From positions 109,850,133 through 109,914,132 of the forward strand of contig NC_084463.1 in the NCBI RefSeq assembly GCF_027409185.1: a stretch of DNA of 64,000 bases, written 5' to 3'. Numbering within the stretch: position 1 is the first letter of the stretch; every line of letters starts with the position of its first letter. The notes below the pieces were generated by a model that did no database searches, had not been told where the DNA came from, and saw nothing but the letters and a program-made list of their open reading frames with translations. The stretch is from Cynocephalus volans. Lineage: Eukaryota; Chordata; Mammalia; Dermoptera; Cynocephalidae. Shown piece after piece: positions 58,230 to 64,000 of this stretch. Made by a program: the position numbers and the translations under genes.

Positions 58230-58708
58230 TTGATGTTTACTTGAATTAAAACAGAGGCTGCAAAGAGAAATTGATGGAGTTTATTATCTATGTATTCTCA
58301 GTTTCCTTCCCTGATAGGTGATTCTAAGACACAAATCTTTGTTCATACAGTTATTCCTTATACCATTTTGCTTTGATTGTTTTATTTTAACAATTTAAAA
58401 AGTGCTGTATCTCAGTTCCTGTTCAAGATGTTGAGCAATTTCCTCAGTATCAAAGTCTGTGAAAATGTGGCATACTACTTCTGAATATTGTCTGTTAGTC
58501 TGCAAAGTAATGGAATTCACAACTTTAATTTCTTAATTTATTTGTCATTATATTAATTTTGTTACAGGAAATATAAAGTACCAATAATTTCATCATTCAG
58601 GAAACATAGATTACATTTTTATGTTTTTCTGTTTTTTGGGTTTTTTCCAGTTCTTTTTTCCTAGGCTTATTTTGTTTAAAAATATTTGAGGGGAGGGTGT
58701 GGTTGCGG

Positions 58709-58796
58709 GGGCTGGCTGGTTAGCTCAGTTGGTTAGAGCAGCGTGTTTTAACACCAAGTTCAAGGGTTTGGATCCCCTTAGCAGCCAGCTGCCAAA
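58709..58796 (+). mobile_element. tRNA-Ile-derived SINE, monomer
   Basis: GGCTGGCTGGTTAGCTCAGT, TTTTAACACCAAGTTCAAGG, GCAGCCAGCTGCC. The A-tail is replaced by T/G-rich sequence. Confidence 0.9.
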
Positions 58797-59821
58797 TTTT
58801 TTTGTTTGTTTGTTTCCTTTACTCAGTGTTGTTTAGTAAGCATTTCCCTTTTCTTTACGTAGTTTTAGTCTTCAAGTTAATATTTTAATGGCTAAATAAC
58901 TTACTATAATGTGTTATATGAAGTGAAATATTTCCCAATTGTTAGAAATAGAATTTAATATCAGGTCTATTTTGTTAACAGTTGTATTCCCAGTGCTTAA
59001 AATATTGCCTGATACAGTATAGGTGCTTTGGAAATAAATAAATGAATGTAAGTTGTTTGTGATTTTTTTTTAAAAAAAACATTTTTATATGAGTAGCACA
59101 GTAATGGATTTTTTTTTTTTTTTTTTGAATAATTTCCCTTTCTAGTACATCCTGTACATTCGTAAAGCCACCCCCCACCCCGTGCTGGTAAAAAGCATTG
59201 TTAGTAGTGTGGATTTAGCGACATCATCAGTTGGTTAACTTTTGTCAAATAACAGTGTGCAAAGATAGTAGTATGATAGCTGACAGAAATAGTAAGCTGT
59301 AATTTTTGAACACAGCAAATCCTCCTATAAAATAATGTGAATTTGAAGTGATATGTGATTAAAATACTTAGGTTTATAGACTATGAACTTTTTTATACTG
59401 TGATTTTTCTGTGATAAAAATTTGTTTTTTAATCACCTTTGTGCGATTAGTTGTAGAAGCTATATTGGTCTATCTATGATGGTTTTGTCTTTAGAGGTTT
59501 CATTTAGACAACTGATTTGATAAAATTTAACTCCTACAGAGTAGGAGATGTAAAAGATCTTGTAACAGCTTTGTAGTGTGATTATTTGCAGAGTGCCCTT
59601 AGGCTGTGTGTTTAATAATTTTGTGGGTGATTGCTGTAACTGAATGTTAAATTTGTTTTAATTATCAACTTTTAAAATAATCAAATGTAATATTTTGTTT
59701 ATAAAAGGATACCTTTACTAATAATGGTCTGAAAGAAATAATTGAAGTATGGACACTTATAGGGGATATTCACAGTACTTTCACAGTAAACATTATTTTG
59801 TCAAACTGATCTGTATTTTAG

Positions 59822-59975
59822 GTGTTATCTATTTGAAAAATATGATTACACAATATTGGCCTGATCGGGAAACTGCACCAGGGGATATATCCCCTTATAC
59901 TATTCCAGAAGAAGATCGACATTGTATTCGAGAAAATATTGTAGAAGCCATTATTCACTCTCCTGAGCTCATAAG
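59822..59975 (+). CDS. IPO7: IPO7 exon 3 (residues 56-107)
   Basis: Acceptor TGTATTTTAG; the first two bases complete Gly56. Visible residues include [20 protein letters not shown], then [20 protein letters not shown]. It ends in phase 2 within the Arg107 codon at donor AAG|GTATTT. The exon covers the second half of the importin-beta N-terminal domain, which in the family contacts RanGTP. The frame stays open for some 165 bases into the intron, which is only read-through. Confidence 0.97.
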
Positions 59976-60723
<748 letters not shown>

Positions 60724-61989
60724 TAAGTCTCCCAATTCCGATAGCATTTTGAGAAATAGGAAAAGTCGGGAAATTTTAAGCCAGTTTGAATGTATAAAAT
60801 TATATTTGGCATAGGTAATAAAATTAGTGAATTATATATTAATTTTAACTTAGTATTTTTTGAAGTGGCGTTCTTACTCTAATTCTGCAGTTTCTTCTAA
60901 AGTTTGACTCCTCGGTAGGTGATGATAAAAGGCCTTCAGATAAGTTTTTTTAAAATGTGAAGGTGATCACAGTACATTGAGCATTATAGCTATTTATTAC
61001 TTCTGGCTTTCTTTCTGTGGGTTTTAACCTTAATATTGGTTCTTTATCAGTGTGTTTTGAGGGATTCACACTCACCTATTTCATTGTTTGCTTATTTGAG
61101 CAAATTATAGTTCATATAAGTAATTAATAAGAAAGATTTTAGGCCAAGGGATCATTTTAGATCTGGGTTTAGGGATCAGGAAAAAAAACATCTAACCTTG
61201 GAAGTTGAGGTATAGCCCTGAGTGGTAAGCCAAAAGTTGAAGGGATTTTCTTTTAAGTGTGAGGTGAAAGTAATGAAGTTGATAGGTACTTGAAAGGTTT
61301 GATGTTGGAAAATCATGAGGAAGGCATGAGGAAGACTTCTATACCATGTTAGTGACATTATTTCTAGTCCTAACAGCTACACAGATGTCATTGTGAACCC
61401 TCTAAATCTGGAACTTGGAGTTGGCCTCTGATACCCTTTTTGGGTCTTGTATCAAAATAGCCGATGAACTACTGCTTTTATTCTGAGCAGTAGAGAAGTA
61501 TACCATTTACGGTATTGGTACTGGTGTTTTCTTGTGTTTCCACCAGCTATCCATCTTCATGCTAAGGAATGTACCAGCTGTTGCTCCAGGCTCAGTCAGA
61601 GTGCCAGTTGTTGTAGTTCTGGTAAGTGAGTGACTAAAATTAGAGAGAATAACAACAATAAGTTGTCAGTGTCATTGAGGAAGTTCAGGTCTTTCCTGGC
61701 CTATCATCTTAGCAGGAGAGAAAGTGTCAGGGATTTTTAAATGGGAGATATAGGAGGCTGCTATAATATTGGACTTCTAGTTCATTGTTAGCCAGTGTTT
61801 GATTGTGGAGCACAAGATGTTCACAAGGGATCTGTGTGGACTGAAGCAGTTCTAAGAAAATTCATGGAGAAATTGGGATTTGTGGTGGTTTTCAAGAGCA
61901 TAGCTCCTCAGGAAGTGCTTGTTGGTTGAAGGAGCATAGAAGGAACATTGAAGAGGAATGTGTGTACGTAGTAGTATGTAGTAGTATGT

Positions 61990-62270
61990 ATGTATGTAGT
62001 ACTGTGAACAAAGATAGAAAGGTACGGAGGTGGAAATGAGACTTCATTAGTGGATAGTGAGGAGACCAGAATTAATGGTATAGATAATTTCTGGTGAGAG
62101 GTTGGAAATAGTTTTTGACTAGTAAATTGGGACCATGTTAATAAGGGTTTTGAATGTCACAATGGGAAATTTGGATATGATCTTTTAGATACAGAGGAGC
62201 CATTGAAATTTTTTTTTTCTAACAGAAAAGTGATAGACTTAGGATTTAAGGATTTCCTGTGAATATTGTT
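61990..62270 (-). mobile_element. L2 LINE fragment (tentative)
   Basis: GGAGACCAGAATTAATGGTA and GATACAGAGGAGCCATTGAA resemble reversed L2. Confidence 0.35.
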
Positions 62271-63370
62271 CAGTAGTTTGACACATCACACAGCCTTATG
62301 GTAGTAGACTGTTTACTAGTGTCACATTTTCACACTTCCAGGAACTTTCAGGTCTTATGGGGTAGTAATATGTATGGCACTATAAATTACTTTCATACCC
62401 ATTAGCTTATATTAACAACTAGTACCATCCAACTCCCAGTCCACTATCCAGTGTAGTGAGAAAGGTAGGAGAGTAGAATGTCTTATGTGGAATGGGTATT
62501 CAAACCCTCTTACTATGGATGATCACCTGAGTGGATAAATGGAGAGAACTGCAAAATGTAGTTCTCACCTTTTTCATTAAAAGGAAACTTTGTAATAATT
62601 ATAGTTTTTATAATCAGATTGGACAGTACAAATTATAAATTGTTATTGTTTTATTGACTCGAAGAAAGTAAGGTTGGTTACATGCTAGGTGTAATTTCTT
62701 AGCACATTAAAATAATATTTAAAATAATTTGTCAGTTAATTGTGTTAATAGCCCTAATCATTATTAGTGTGAACATTTCTCTTGGTATTTTTTATATTCT
62801 TGGCAATTTACTTTGGTTCTCATTTCACCCAGTAGGAAAAAGAATCCAGCTTTTAAAGAGAAATCTGCCTTTACCTTTTGAAAATGTACTCATATTTATT
62901 TCTTAAATACATTTTCTTTCTTAAAGAAGAAGGTTACCAATAAATAAAATTGGGATCTACTATGAAAAACCAATTTAAAGCAGTTTGGATAATTAACTAT
63001 TCCAAAAAGATAAGCTGTGGCTGTTGGAATAACGATTTCTGTAACCAGTAATCCAAATAATGGAAGCTGGAATTGCTTTTCCATAGTTGTAACCTATAAA
63101 TTTGATTATTTGATTTTTTAAAAAATAAATCAACAGACATTTTAACAATACTGTTAAAATGCTAAAAAATCTATATGCAGAAATGTCTCAATTAGGTCAT
63201 CAATTCTTTATCCATAACCACTGGTACAAAATGGAGTTCTGGATTCAGAATTTTTCAGATTTTAGAAAGGTAATGAGGTTCCCGTAATACATTATACTGT
63301 TGTTGAAATCTGTAGCAGCGCCCAGTAGTTGAACAGATTATTATATCTGCTATAAAATATGTGAATATCG

Positions 63371-63460
63371 AGGGCTGACTGGTTAGCTCAATCAGAGCGT
63401 GATTTTGTAACATCAAAGTTAAAGGTTCAGAACCCCATACATGCCAGTCACACAAAAAAG
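63371..63460 (+). mobile_element. tRNA-Ile-derived SINE, monomer
   Basis: GGGCTGACTGGTTAGCTCAA with a 4-base loss in the A box, to ACATGCCAGTCACAC. Target GTGAATAT lies at 63361-63368 and 63461-63468. Confidence 0.9.
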
Positions 63461-63470
63461 GTGAATATCA

Positions 63471-63643
63471 GACTGCCGGTTACTTCACTCAGTAGGGTGT
63501 GGTGCTGATAACAGCAAGGTCGAGGGTTCAGATCCTCGTGCCAGCCAGTCACCAAAAGAGCACGTGTGTGGCGGGGGGGGGGGGCAAGGTCGAGGGTTCA
63601 GATCCTCGTGCCAGCCAGTCACCAAAAGAGCAAGTGTGCGTGT
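63471..63643 (+). mobile_element. Second SINE at same target, with duplicated 3' half
   Basis: ACTGCCGGTTACTTCACTC to GTGCCAGCCAGTCACC. The segment GCAAGGTCGAGGGTTCAGAT onward (49 bases) occurs twice, at 63514-63562 and 63584-63632, separated by a G-run. A third GTGAATAT at 63644-63651 closes the insertion. Confidence 0.9.
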
Positions 63644-63924
63644 GTGAATATTGACCCCAAATGGGTTAGATGAAGATCATAAATAAATAGCCTGTTGATG
63701 TCACATTTTGTTGCCAAGTGGGTTATAGAAGGACTTCTGGTTTATAATGCTTTTGAAATAAAATATTTTCTGCTTTATACATGCCACTTCTGCCTTAAAG
63801 CTGTTGATATATAAATTATTTAATGGATGGTAATGTATAACTGATTGTATTTATTCATTAGTTGCTACTGTTTAAAAGCCAGATCACTGTGGCTCTTTAT
63901 TTGTATCAATACTAACAATTAGAA

Positions 63925-64000
63925 ACTGCATAGTGAAGTGGTTGAGGGCAGTCCTTGGATCCCAGCCGTCTAGGTTCATACCTAAATATGTATTATTGAA
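63925..64000 (+). mobile_element. MIR SINE, cut by window end
   Basis: AGTGAAGTGGTTGAGGGCAG and TCCTTGGATCCCAGCCGTC are the MIR tRNA-like start in sense. Confidence 0.65.

Larger units (their letters stand above)
57981..59821 (+). other. IPO7: IPO7 intron 2 (1.84 kb, GC-AG)
   Basis: Starts GCAAGT and ends ATTTTAG. It holds a tailless SINE fragment, one SINE monomer and otherwise AT-rich unique DNA. Confidence 0.93.

Noticed and set aside
63514..63632. Spaced direct repeats as a CRISPR-like array
   Set aside because: There are only two repeats, they are the 3' half of a SINE, and the host is a mammal.

Overview
The window is nuclear DNA from a placental mammal. It carries the promoter and first four coding exons of IPO7 (importin 7) on the + strand, with typical GT-AG (and one GC-AG) introns, MIR and L2 fossils, LINE-1 copies, MaLR and ERV-L elements. 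The dominant young SINE is a tRNA-Ile-like family that ends directly in an A-rich tail, as monomers and as head-to-tail dimers. That is what I know of the CYN SINEs of colugos (Dermoptera), so a colugo is my best guess; this is an inference. No Alu was seen. There is no bacterial, plasmid or CRISPR content.

Layout. From 1 to 42.0 kb lies gene-poor 5' flank. It holds an orphan CpG island (12.65-13.12 kb) that looks like a promoter without a recognisable protein, a decayed ERV-L provirus on the - strand (18.5-23.2 kb), a long block of antisense LINE-1 sequence with a broken RPLP1 retropseudogene (25-32.4 kb), and one rearranged sense LINE-1 (33.3-38.2 kb) that received two LTRs and several SINEs. 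Solo LTRs with readable target-site duplications (TSDs) lie at 4.9, 16.0, 24.3, 33.8, 36.5, 40.9 and 56.4 kb.

From 42.04 kb onward is IPO7. A CpG-island promoter with an E-box, a ZNF143/THAP11-type element and an ETS-like site precedes a short upstream ORF and the start codon at 42313. Coding exons are 42313-42396, 57899-57980, 59822-59975 and 60564-60722. They encode residues 1-159 plus two bases of codon 160, that is the importin-beta N-terminal domain and first HEAT repeats. The window ends inside intron 4. Intron 1 is 15.5 kb and full of mostly antisense L1 and SINE insertions.

I found no undescribed biological system. The items most worth a second look are retroposition oddities: a tailless 40-nt SINE 5' fragment with 19-bp TSDs, two cases of successive SINEs sharing one target site, an L1 with an apparent 24-nt 3' transduction, a perfect 74-bp tandem duplication, and a small palindromic MITE-like family. 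On the gene side they are a GC-AG intron in IPO7, its upstream ORF and the orphan CpG island. Repeat family names are from memory of consensus sequences and were not checked with any search. Boundaries without a stated TSD are approximate.
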